DNA of 11,008 bases, taken from the NCBI GenBank assembly GCA_005882415.1, contig VBAE01000269.1, positions 1 through 11,008 of the forward strand, in the 5' to 3' direction. This stretch comes from Alphaproteobacteria bacterium (lineage in GTDB: Bacteria; Pseudomonadota; Alphaproteobacteria; Sphingomonadales; Sphingomonadaceae). The translations under genes and the position numbers were made by a program. Of this stretch, positions 1 through 6,202 are shown piece after piece. Positions within the stretch are counted from its first letter, which is position 1; each line of letters starts with the position of its first letter. The notes below the pieces were generated by a model. It was not told where the DNA came from and ran no database searches. It saw only the letters and a list, made by a program, of their open reading frames with translations.

Positions 1-1030
1 CGCCCGAACCGTTGGGATAGACGCGCGCGATCAGCGGCACCGCCGAGGAGAGGGCGTCGAGATCCTCCCAGTCGATGATTATCCCGGCGGCGCGGGCGAT
101 GGCGGGGAGGTGGATGGCGTGGTTGGTCGAGCCGCCGGTGGCGAGCAGGCCGACGGCGGCGTTGACGATCGCCTTCTCGTCGACGCAGCGCGCCAGCGGT
201 CGATAGTCGTTGCCGCCCCAGCCGATCCCGGCGAGCCGATGGACCGCGGCCCGGGTCAGCTCCTGGCGGAGCTTGGTGCCGGGATTGACGAAGGCGGCGC
301 CGGGGATGTGGAGGCCCATCACCTCCATCATCATCTGGTTGGAATTGGCGGTGCCGTAGAAGGTGCAGGTGCCGGCGCTGTGATAGGAAGCGGATTCCGC
401 TTCGAGAAGCTCCTCGCGGCCGATTTTGCCCTCCGCATAGAGCTGGCGGACGCGCTGCTTCTCCTTGTTCGCGAGGCCCGACGGCATCGGCCCGGCGGGG
501 ACGAGGATGATTGGGAGATGGCCGAAGCGGAGCGCGCCGATCAGCAGACCGGGCACGATCTTGTCGCAGATGCCGAGCAGGGCCGCGGCCTCAAACATGC
601 CGTGGCTGAGCGCGATCGCCGTGCCCATCGCGATGGTGTCGCGGCTGAACAGCGACAGCTCCATGCCGGGGAGCCCCTGGGTGACGCCGTCGCACATCGC
701 CGGGACTCCGCCGGCGACCTGGGCGGTGGCGCCGACCTCGCGGGCGAAGAGCTTCATCTGCTCGGGGTAGCGATAATAAGGCGCGTGGGCCGAGAGCATG
801 TCGTTGTAGGCGGTGACGATGCCGATATTGGGCGCGCGGTTGCCGCGGATCGCCGCCTTGTCCTCGCCGGCGGCGGCGAAGCCGTGGGCGAAATTGCCGC
901 AGCTCATCGCCGAGCGCGAGACCCCGCGCTCGCGCTGCTCGTCCATCAGCTCGAGATAGCGGGCGCGGCCGGGGCGGGAGCGCTCGACGATGCGCTCCGT
1001 CACCGCCTGGATGGTCGCATGGAGGGTCAT
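1..1030 (-). CDS. edd: Phosphogluconate dehydratase (6-phosphogluconate dehydratase), N-terminal part, cut by window edge
   Basis: Edd dehydrates 6-phosphogluconate to 2-keto-3-deoxy-6-phosphogluconate (KDPG), the committed step of the Entner-Doudoroff pathway, in the cytoplasm, using a [4Fe-4S] cluster. The minus strand gives an uninterrupted frame of 343 codons from ATG at 1030 to the window edge. It starts MTLHATIQAVTERI and contains PNIGIVTAYNDMLSAHAPY, CDGVTQGLPGMELS (Cys ~113), the IlvD/Edd signature CDKIVPG (Cys ~155) and AGTCTFYGTANSNQMM (Cys ~222). The last two cysteines sit where cluster ligands are expected in Edd. Further on are NDYRPLARCVDEKAIVNA and TGGSTNHAIHLPAIA. Family members are about 600 residues long, so roughly the C-terminal 40% lies outside. 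The start codon overlaps the pgl stop as ATGA, and CTGGAG just upstream inside pgl can serve as ribosome binding site. IlvD is the only close alternative and is excluded by the Edd-specific motifs. Confidence 0.96.
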   Translation of the reverse strand, partial: MTLHATIQAVTERIVERSRPGRARYLELMDEQRERGVSRSAMSCGNFAHGFAAAGEDKAAIRGNRAPNIGIVTAYNDMLSAHAPYYRYPEQMKLFAREVGATAQVAGGVPAMCDGVTQGLPGMELSLFSRDTIAMGTAIALSHGMFEAAALLGICDKIVPGLLIGALRFGHLPIILVPAGPMPSGLANKEKQRVRQLYAEGKIGREELLEAESASYHSAGTCTFYGTANSNQMMMEVMGLHIPGAAFVNPGTKLRQELTRAAVHRLAGIGWGGNDYRPLARCVDEKAIVNAAVGLLATGGSTNHAIHLPAIARAAGIIIDWEDLDALSSAVPLIARVYPNGSG

Positions 1031-1638
1031 TGCGGGCTCCAGTAGATCGTCACCGGCCCCTTAGCGGCAGCCAGCAGGCGCGCAATCGGAAGGTCGCTGT
1101 CACCGGCGATGGCGCGCTGGAGGATCGCCCTCTTCTCCTCGCCACGGACGACGAGGATGAGCTCGCCGCCATTGGCCAAAGCCGCATAGTTCAGCGTGAC
1201 GCGGGGGAAAGGCGCCTCAGGCGGGAGGGGGTCGGGGAGCGTCTTCACCACCGCCGGGGGGTTGTCGACGGGCAGGTCGACATTGGGGAAGATGGAGGCG
1301 ACATGGCCGTCCGCCCCCATGCCGACCCAGCACAGGTCGAGCCGAGGCGGAACCGCGCCCGCCTCGAGCGGGATCAGCGTCGCGCCGGTGCCGACCAGCG
1401 CTCGGACGAGGGCGCCGAAATTGCTCGCGACATGGTCGTGCGGGACTTCGCGGTCGTCACTCAAGGTGATCGTCACCTGCGGCCAGTCGATCGAGCGTTT
1501 GGCCAGGGCGCGGAGGATTGGAGCGGGGGTGCTTCCGCCCGGAACCGCGATGGTCGCGCCCGGGGTCGCAAGCACCTCGGCGAGCTTCTCCACCACCGCG
1601 GCATCGTCGGCGGGGACCGCCCAGATCACTTCACTCAT
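1027..1638 (-). CDS. pgl: 6-phosphogluconolactonase (DevB/Pgl family)
   Basis: Pgl hydrolyses 6-phosphogluconolactone, made by Zwf, to 6-phosphogluconate, the substrate of Edd. The 203-residue product shows the family landmarks in order: AVPGGSTPAPIL (~residues 32-43, sugar-phosphate loop), SDDREVPHDHVASNFG (~60-75), WVGMGADGHVASIFP (~105-119, the usual GMGxDGHxAS motif) and a late VTLNYAALANGGELILVV strand region. It is somewhat shorter than the usual ~230 residues, because the loop between the DDREVP and GMGADGH motifs is brief, but nothing looks missing. The start ATG overlaps the zwf stop (ATGA at 1635-1638) and its own stop overlaps the edd start, so translation is probably coupled in the order zwf-pgl-edd. 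No strong Shine-Dalgarno precedes it. It is cytoplasmic, with no signal peptide. Confidence 0.95.
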   Translation of the reverse strand: MSEVIWAVPADDAAVVEKLAEVLATPGATIAVPGGSTPAPILRALAKRSIDWPQVTITLSDDREVPHDHVASNFGALVRALVGTGATLIPLEAGAVPPRLDLCWVGMGADGHVASIFPNVDLPVDNPPAVVKTLPDPLPPEAPFPRVTLNYAALANGGELILVVRGEEKRAILQRAIAGDSDLPIARLLAAAKGPVTIYWSPQ

Positions 1639-3029
1639 GCCAGCTCACCCCGTCGCGTTCGGTCAGCGCAATGGCGGCCGAAGGGCCCCAGGTGCCGGCG
1701 GCGTAATTGCGCCTCCACCTCGTCGCGGCGGACGAACAAAGTCGGGTCGCCCTCGATCAGGTCGAGAATCAGCCGTTCGTAGGCGATGCGGCGGCGGGTG
1801 TCGGCGAAGGCGTTGGCCATGCCGAGGTCGAGCGGCACTTCGCGGAGGCGGATGCCGTCGCGGTCGAGGCCGGGTTGCTTGGCCATCATCAGCAGGCGGA
1901 TCGTCTCTTCGGGCTGGAGCCGGATGACCAGCTTGTTGGGCAGCACGCTGGCGCCCCGGCTTGCGAAGATCGAATGGGGCACGCCCTTGAACTGGATGAA
2001 GATCTCCGAGTGGCGCTCGGGAAGGCGCTTGCCGGTGCGAAGGTAGAAGGGGACGCCCTTCCAGCGCCAGTTGTCGACATGGGCCTTGAGCGCGACGAAA
2101 GTCTCGGTGTTCGAAGGCTTGCCGAGCTCGTCCGCATAGCCCGGCACCGGCTGCCCCCCGACCGCCCCCGCCGCATATTGGCCGGTGACGGTGGTCGAAG
2201 CGGCGCTGGCCCGGTCGATCGGCCGGAGCGATCGGAACACCTTCACCTTCTCGTCGCGAACCGCCGAGGCGCCGAACTGGGCCGGCGGCTCCATCGCCAC
2301 GAGGGCGAGGAGCTGGAGCATGTGGTTCTGAACCATGTCGCGTAGCGCGCCCGAGCCTTCATAATAGCCGGCGCGGCCTTCGAGGCCGACCGTCTCCGAG
2401 ACGGTGATCTGGACATGATCGATCCCGCCCGCATTCCACAGCGGCTCGAACAGCGAATTGCCGAAGCGGAGGGCCAGGAGGTTCTGGACCGTCTCCTTGC
2501 CGAGATAATGGTCGATCCGGAAGGTCCGCTCCTCGGGGAAGGCGGCGGCGACCGCGTCGTTGATCTCGCGGCTGGAGGCGAGGTCGGTACCGAGCGGCTT
2601 CTCGAGCGCAAGGCGCACGGCCCCTGAGGCGAGGCCGACCGAAGCGAGGCCGCCGATGGTGGCGCGGAACAGGGAGGGCGCTGTCGAGAGGAAGATGGCG
2701 AGGCCGCCATGGGCGCCGACCGCGTCGGAGAGGCGGGTGAATTGCGACGGGTCCGACGCGTCCATCGCGACATAATGGAGACGGTCGAGGAAGGCGGAAA
2801 CCTTGGCGTCGTCGCGATATTCGGCCGGGACGTACTTTGTCAGGGCCTCGCCCGCCACGGTGCGGTAGGCCTCGGTGGTGAGGTCGCTCCGAGCGGTCCC
2901 GAAAATGCGCAGGTCCGCGGGCAGGAGCCCGTCCGCGGCGAGGCCGTAGAGCGAGGGCAGCAGCATGCGCTGCGCCAGATCGCCGGTGGCGCCGAAGAGT
3001 AAGAGGGTATTGGCGGGGCTATTGGGCAC
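1635..3029 (-). CDS. zwf: Glucose-6-phosphate 1-dehydrogenase with out-of-frame C-terminus (internal deletion)
   Basis: Zwf oxidises glucose-6-phosphate to 6-phosphogluconolactone with NAD(P)+, the entry step of the pathway completed by the two genes after it. The 464-residue frame starts at a GTG (3029, product MPNSPANTLLLFG), with AAAGGA upstream, and overlaps the end of the esterase gene by 11 nt. Visible motifs are the nucleotide-binding GATGDLAQRMLLPSLYGL (~13-30), the substrate site RIDHYLGKE (~171-179; His174, Lys178), the catalytic-His region YYEGSGALRDMVQNHMLQLL (His236) and FYLRTGKRLPERHSEI. The frame is canonical to about residue 441 (FVRRDEVEAQ) and then turns into arginine-rich sequence (LRRRHLGPFGRHCADR). 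The expected Zwf ending, NYAAGTWGPSAAIALTERDG followed by VSWHE, is encoded in the +1-shifted frame from 1708 to 1631. The family segment between these (WRWID... ) is absent. The product as read may be unstable or inactive; the lesion could also be an assembly error. Confidence 0.93.
   Translation of the reverse strand: MPNSPANTLLLFGATGDLAQRMLLPSLYGLAADGLLPADLRIFGTARSDLTTEAYRTVAGEALTKYVPAEYRDDAKVSAFLDRLHYVAMDASDPSQFTRLSDAVGAHGGLAIFLSTAPSLFRATIGGLASVGLASGAVRLALEKPLGTDLASSREINDAVAAAFPEERTFRIDHYLGKETVQNLLALRFGNSLFEPLWNAGGIDHVQITVSETVGLEGRAGYYEGSGALRDMVQNHMLQLLALVAMEPPAQFGASAVRDEKVKVFRSLRPIDRASAASTTVTGQYAAGAVGGQPVPGYADELGKPSNTETFVALKAHVDNWRWKGVPFYLRTGKRLPERHSEIFIQFKGVPHSIFASRGASVLPNKLVIRLQPEETIRLLMMAKQPGLDRDGIRLREVPLDLGMANAFADTRRRIAYERLILDLIEGDPTLFVRRDEVEAQLRRRHLGPFGRHCADRTRRGELA
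1700..1715 (-). other. Deletion/frameshift junction in zwf
   Basis: Read on the minus strand, codons GAG GCG CAA (1715-1707, residues 439-441, E-A-Q) are the last that agree with the Zwf family. The conserved C-terminal peptide resumes with AAT TAC GCC (N-Y-A, 1708-1700) in a frame shifted by one base. Known Zwf proteins have about 20-25 residues between these points, starting with a W-R-W-I-D type motif, so the missing DNA is roughly 60-75 bp and not a multiple of three. The restored frame would stop with TGA at 1633-1631, eight bases into pgl, while the frame as read stops at 1637-1635. The size of the gap is inferred from family length, not measured. Confidence 0.8.
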
Positions 3030-4086
3030 CCGGCCGTCCTTTCTTGCCGAGGAGGAAGGTCAGAGGAATGTCCACCCGCGCGCGCCAGCTATCCTCATTA
3101 TGGGCGGCGCCCGGGAAGTTGCGGCTTATCCAGTTTGAATCGCGTGTCCAGCCGCGACGTGCGACCAGCCGGTCGATCCGCGCCTGATAGGCGGCATAAT
3201 GGCGATCGAGAGTCTCCGAGCCATGGTCGAAATAGAGGCGGTGCGTGCCCGGGCGGGGAAGGGCCGGGCGGAGATAGGCTTCGAAGGCGGTGGCGACCGC
3301 GTCGACATCCTCGTCGGACAGCGACTGGCCCTCGGGCGGGAGGAGCAAGGGCCAGTGGGTCGAGACGCAGCCCGCGCCGCCGAAGACGTTTGGATATTCG
3401 GTCAATGCGTAGAGGGAGATGAGGCCGCCCATGCTCGAGCCCATGATGGCGGTGTCGGCTCGGCCAGGGGCGGTGTTGTAGCTGCGGTCGATGAAGGGCT
3501 TCAGCTCCTTCACGATGAATTTGAGATAGCCGTCCGAAAGGGGCGTGCCGCCGTAGAGGCCCTGGACCCGCTCCATGTAGCGCTTGGGCAGGCGGTCGAA
3601 GGCTTTGGCCGGAACATACTCTCTCAGGCGCTTCGGGGTGTTCCAGATGCCGACGACGATGGTCGGCCGCATCCGCCCTTCCGCGGTGAGCTTGGTCACC
3701 GCCTCGTCCACCCCCCATTCCTTGCCGCCGTATCCCGTCTTCGGATCGAACAGATTCTGGCCATCGTGCATGTAGAGCACCGCATAAGGCGGGCCCTTCG
3801 GATCATAGTCGGCGGGCACCCAGACCGTGACGTTGCGCGGGTTCGCATAAAGCGACGGAAAGGCGCGATACTGGTCGAGCCGCCCCACCGCCGCCGCGGG
3901 CGCGGCGACGAGGAGGAAGAGCAGGGCGAGGAGGGCGAACAGACCCCTCTCCCTGAAGGGGAGAGGGACAGCCGGACCGGAGCGACGGCAGGGTGAGGGC
4001 GCAAGGCGGCGGAGAGACAGGCCCTCACCCTCCCACGCCTTGGGCGCGGGCCCCTCCCTCTCCCCTGCAGGGAGAGGGGTTCTCAC
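3019..4086 (-). CDS. Secreted alpha/beta-hydrolase-fold esterase (putative esterase, Esterase D/Fes-like)
   Basis: This is a serine hydrolase of the esterase family typified by Fes/IroE and esterase D; its substrate cannot be told from sequence. Key parts are the beta-strand and oxyanion region AVLYMHDGQNLFDP, the nucleophile elbow IMGSSMGGL (Ser218 counted from the GTG at 4086), the acid region YFDHGSETLD, and HNEDSWRAR with the likely catalytic His329. The frame opens at GTG 4086, overlapping the GH97 stop as GTGA, but its first ~48 codons are a repeat element (3945-4078) and not family sequence. The first natural-looking part is a signal peptide core LFALLALLFLLVAAPAAA (~49-66) ending in A-x-A, so the mature protein is probably periplasmic or exported. 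No ATG lies between the repeat and this core; a CTG at 3940 or the distant GTG must be used. Being in the GH97 operon suggests a role in removing acyl groups from carbohydrate, which is inference only. Confidence 0.85.
   Translation of the reverse strand: MRTPLPAGEREGPAPKAWEGEGLSLRRLAPSPCRRSGPAVPLPFRERGLFALLALLFLLVAAPAAAVGRLDQYRAFPSLYANPRNVTVWVPADYDPKGPPYAVLYMHDGQNLFDPKTGYGGKEWGVDEAVTKLTAEGRMRPTIVVGIWNTPKRLREYVPAKAFDRLPKRYMERVQGLYGGTPLSDGYLKFIVKELKPFIDRSYNTAPGRADTAIMGSSMGGLISLYALTEYPNVFGGAGCVSTHWPLLLPPEGQSLSDEDVDAVATAFEAYLRPALPRPGTHRLYFDHGSETLDRHYAAYQARIDRLVARRGWTRDSNWISRNFPGAAHNEDSWRARVDIPLTFLLGKKGRPGAQ
3945..4078. repeat. Composite palindromic repeat element (inverted 23-bp arms)
   Basis: Two hairpins with 9-bp stems and 5-base loops face each other: 3945-3967 (CCCTCTCCC / GGGAGAGGG, loop TGAAG) and 4056-4078 (same stem, loop CTGCA). 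Read in opposite orientation the two 23-mers differ at one base. Inside them lies a perfect 10-bp inverted pair, GGGTGAGGGC (3991-4000) and GCCCTCACCC (4021-4030), with nearly the same centre of symmetry. The whole element can therefore fold into one large hairpin. CCCTCTCCCC...GGGAGAGGG units of this style are common extragenic repeats in GC-rich proteobacteria, to my knowledge; here the element lies between the GH97 stop and the esterase signal peptide and is read through by the esterase frame. Confidence 0.85.
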
Positions 4087-6110
4087 TTACCCGCCACGAA
4101 GCGGATCGCCTGACCGCCGCCGGGGGCGAGGCGGAGGGTGAGGGTGTCGGCGCTGGTCACCGGCCGCTCCTCGATGACGATGTCCTTGCCGTGGCCGCGA
4201 TAGTCGGCGGTCGGGCCGTCGGCGTAGATCTGGGCGCGGTACTTCTTGCCCGGCGTCAGGAAGGAAAGGGGGACGGTGAGCGTCCGGCCGTTCTCGTCGG
4301 TGACGCTGCCGAGGTACCAATTCTCGGAGTTGCGGTCCTTGCGGGCGATGGTGACGAAATCGCCGACTTCGCCGTTCAGAACCAGGCTCTCCGACCAGTC
4401 GGCGGGGACATCCTTGATGAACTGGAAGGGGCGCGGATTGGCCTGGTAATTCTCGATCAAATCGGCCGCCATCGCGATCGGCGAATAGAGGACCACATAG
4501 AGCGCGAGCTGCTTGGCCTGGGTGGAGAGGATCGGCTGGCCCTTCCCTTCGAGGCTGAGCACGCCCGGCGTGAAGTCCATCGGCCCGGCGAGCATCCGGG
4601 TGAAGACGAGGTTCGCCTCATGCTCGGGCGGATTGGGGGGAGCGCCCCAGGCGTTATATTCCATGCCGCGGGCGCCTTCGCGCGAGACCCAGTTGGGCCA
4701 GGTGCGGCGGAGGCCGGTGTCCTTGATCGGCTCGTGCGCATTGACCCCGATGTGGCGCTTGGCGGCCTCCATCACCACCTTGAGATGGTGGCGGGCCATC
4801 ACCTGGCCTTCGTGCCATTCGAAGTGGATCTTGCCGTCAGGCCCGCGCGCCTGGATGCCGCCCATGTCGGCGACGTATCCCGTCTTCACCGCGTCGATCC
4901 CGAGCCTCTGGTAGAGGTCGAGCGCGGCTTCCAGCTGGGGCTCGTAATTGGCGATGTTGCCGGCGGTCTCGTGGTGGCCGATCAGGTGGACGCCCTTCGC
5001 TTTCGCGTAGCGGGCGAGCTCCTCGATGTCGAAATCGGGATAGGGTCTGGTGAAGTTGAAGTCCTTGCCGCTGGCGAACCAGGTATCGGTCCACCCCTCG
5101 TTCCAGCCTTCGACGAGGACCCCGCGGAAGCCGTTGGCGGCGGCGAAATCGATGTAGCGCTTGACGTTGGCGGTGTTGGCGCCGTGCCTGGGCCCGGGGC
5201 CCCAAGTCTCCTTGTCGAGGTGCATCGCCCACCAGATGCCGACATATTTGAACGGCTTGAACCAGCTCCTGACGTCCGGGAGCCTGCTCGGCTCGTTCAA
5301 GTTGAGGATGAGGTTGTTCATCACCAGCCCGCCCGCGCTGTCGGCGATCTGCATCGTCCGCCAGGGCGTGTTGAACGGGGCCATGCGGCGGACCTTGGCG
5401 CCGTCGGACGAGGGAGTGAGGACCGCCCGGAAGCGGCCATGGCCTTCGTTCTGGAGGTTCATTCCGGAATAATCGACCAGCGCCGCCTCGTGGAAGGAGA
5501 TGTGCAGGCCCGCCTCAGTGCGGATGGTCATCGGAGTCTGCGCGACGCCGACTTCGGCGAGCGGTGTGCGGCTGTAGAGATATTCCTCGCGGTTCCACTG
5601 AAATGCCGGGATCCACCAGGCGGTGGCCGGGTCGGCGACCGCGAACTCGGTCACCTCTTCGGCGATGTTCACGGTCGTGAGGTTCGGCTGCTCCGGGAAT
5701 TCGTAGCGGAAGCCGATTCCGTCGTCATAGACGCGGAAGACCACGTCCAACCGGCGCTTGAGCTCGCTGGTCTCGGTGAAGCTGACGCGAAGTTCGTTGT
5801 AATGGTTGCGCACGAAGCGGCGCTCGCCCCAGGGCTGCTCCCAGGTGTCGTCGGCGCTCGACGTGCGCACGTCGGTGATCGCGAAATTGCGCTCGAGCTT
5901 GGGCGCGTCGGTCAAAAGGAAGCCGAGGCGGGAGGGGGCGATCACGACCCGGCCGAGGCGGGTGACCGTATATTCCGGCCGCCCCTCGCCGTTCAGGGCG
6001 ACCTCGACAGAGAGGATGTTCCCGGGCGATGTCACTCTCGCCTCCGGCGCCGCTGCGGCGGCGGTGGCGAACAAGGCCGCAGCGATGAAGACGATGAGCC
6101 GGCGGATCAT
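4083..6110 (-). CDS. Glycoside hydrolase family 97 alpha-glucosidase, secreted, SusB-like
   Basis: GH97 enzymes release glucose from alpha-glucosides such as maltodextrins and need calcium. The 675-residue protein begins with a signal peptide (MIRRLIVFIAAALFATAAAAA, A-x-A cleavage near residue 20), so it should act in the periplasm. An N-terminal beta-sandwich domain (~20-290) is followed by a TIM barrel (~290-570) carrying VLVEGWNEGW, LIGHHETAGN, IDAVKTGYV, NAHEPIKDTGLRRTWPN (Glu ~459) and SREGARGMEYNAWG, then a C-terminal beta domain (WYLGSVTDENGR, LAPGGGQAIRF). The Gly in KTGYV, where retaining GH97 members carry a nucleophilic Asp, together with the conserved Glu residues, points to the inverting SusB-type branch; this assignment is from memory of the family. 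ATG at 6110 is preceded by GAGGGGAG (6118-6125), a good ribosome binding site. It is the first gene of the esterase-zwf-pgl-edd cluster. Confidence 0.95.
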   Translation of the reverse strand: MIRRLIVFIAAALFATAAAAAPEARVTSPGNILSVEVALNGEGRPEYTVTRLGRVVIAPSRLGFLLTDAPKLERNFAITDVRTSSADDTWEQPWGERRFVRNHYNELRVSFTETSELKRRLDVVFRVYDDGIGFRYEFPEQPNLTTVNIAEEVTEFAVADPATAWWIPAFQWNREEYLYSRTPLAEVGVAQTPMTIRTEAGLHISFHEAALVDYSGMNLQNEGHGRFRAVLTPSSDGAKVRRMAPFNTPWRTMQIADSAGGLVMNNLILNLNEPSRLPDVRSWFKPFKYVGIWWAMHLDKETWGPGPRHGANTANVKRYIDFAAANGFRGVLVEGWNEGWTDTWFASGKDFNFTRPYPDFDIEELARYAKAKGVHLIGHHETAGNIANYEPQLEAALDLYQRLGIDAVKTGYVADMGGIQARGPDGKIHFEWHEGQVMARHHLKVVMEAAKRHIGVNAHEPIKDTGLRRTWPNWVSREGARGMEYNAWGAPPNPPEHEANLVFTRMLAGPMDFTPGVLSLEGKGQPILSTQAKQLALYVVLYSPIAMAADLIENYQANPRPFQFIKDVPADWSESLVLNGEVGDFVTIARKDRNSENWYLGSVTDENGRTLTVPLSFLTPGKKYRAQIYADGPTADYRGHGKDIVIEERPVTSADTLTLRLAPGGGQAIRFVAGK

Positions 6111-6131
6111 GCGTTCACTCCCCTCAAGAAA

Positions 6132-6164
6132 AAGCCGCTTGCCTTAACCCCGTTCGGGCGGCTT
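6132..6164 (-). terminator. Terminator-like hairpin in the GH97 leader (possible attenuator)
   Basis: On the minus strand AAGCCGC (6164-6158) pairs perfectly with GCGGCTT (6138-6132), and the second arm runs into a T tract (GCGGCTTTTTC). The 19-base loop contains a small CCCGAACGGG inverted repeat. This resembles an intrinsic terminator, but it lies 22 bases before the GH97 start codon, between any plausible promoter and the gene. It could be a leader attenuator, a stop for transcription coming from farther upstream, or chance in GC-rich DNA. The stem is short and the loop is large for a strong terminator. Confidence 0.35.
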
Positions 6165-6180
6165 ATTCCAGCCATGAGAA

Positions 6181-6200
6181 TTTTTGCGGCAAAGTTTGCA
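6181..6200. promoter_or_regulatory. Candidate LacI-family operator in the GH97/lacI divergent region
   Basis: The stretch reads TTTTTGCGGCAAAGTTTGCA. It contains the near-perfect palindrome TTTGC-G-GCAAA (6183-6193) and a GTTTGCA half-site (6194-6200). On the minus strand it begins TGCAAAC and ends GCAAAAA, the same ends as an 18-base site before the amylase gene (10633-10650). It lies two bases before the lacI ATG and 71 bases before the GH97 ATG, a position suited to control of both genes, including autorepression. No binding data; the partner regulator is inferred from adjacency. Confidence 0.4.
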
Positions 6201-6202
6201 TA

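Noticed and set aside
110..1045. A 311-codon plus-strand open frame
   Set aside because: It is antisense to edd, whose minus-strand frame carries all Edd motifs to the window edge.
3945..3967. The CCCTCTCCC/GGGAGAGGG hairpin as a GH97 terminator
   Set aside because: No T tract follows on either strand and the motif is part of a larger symmetric repeat element; the frame continues through it.
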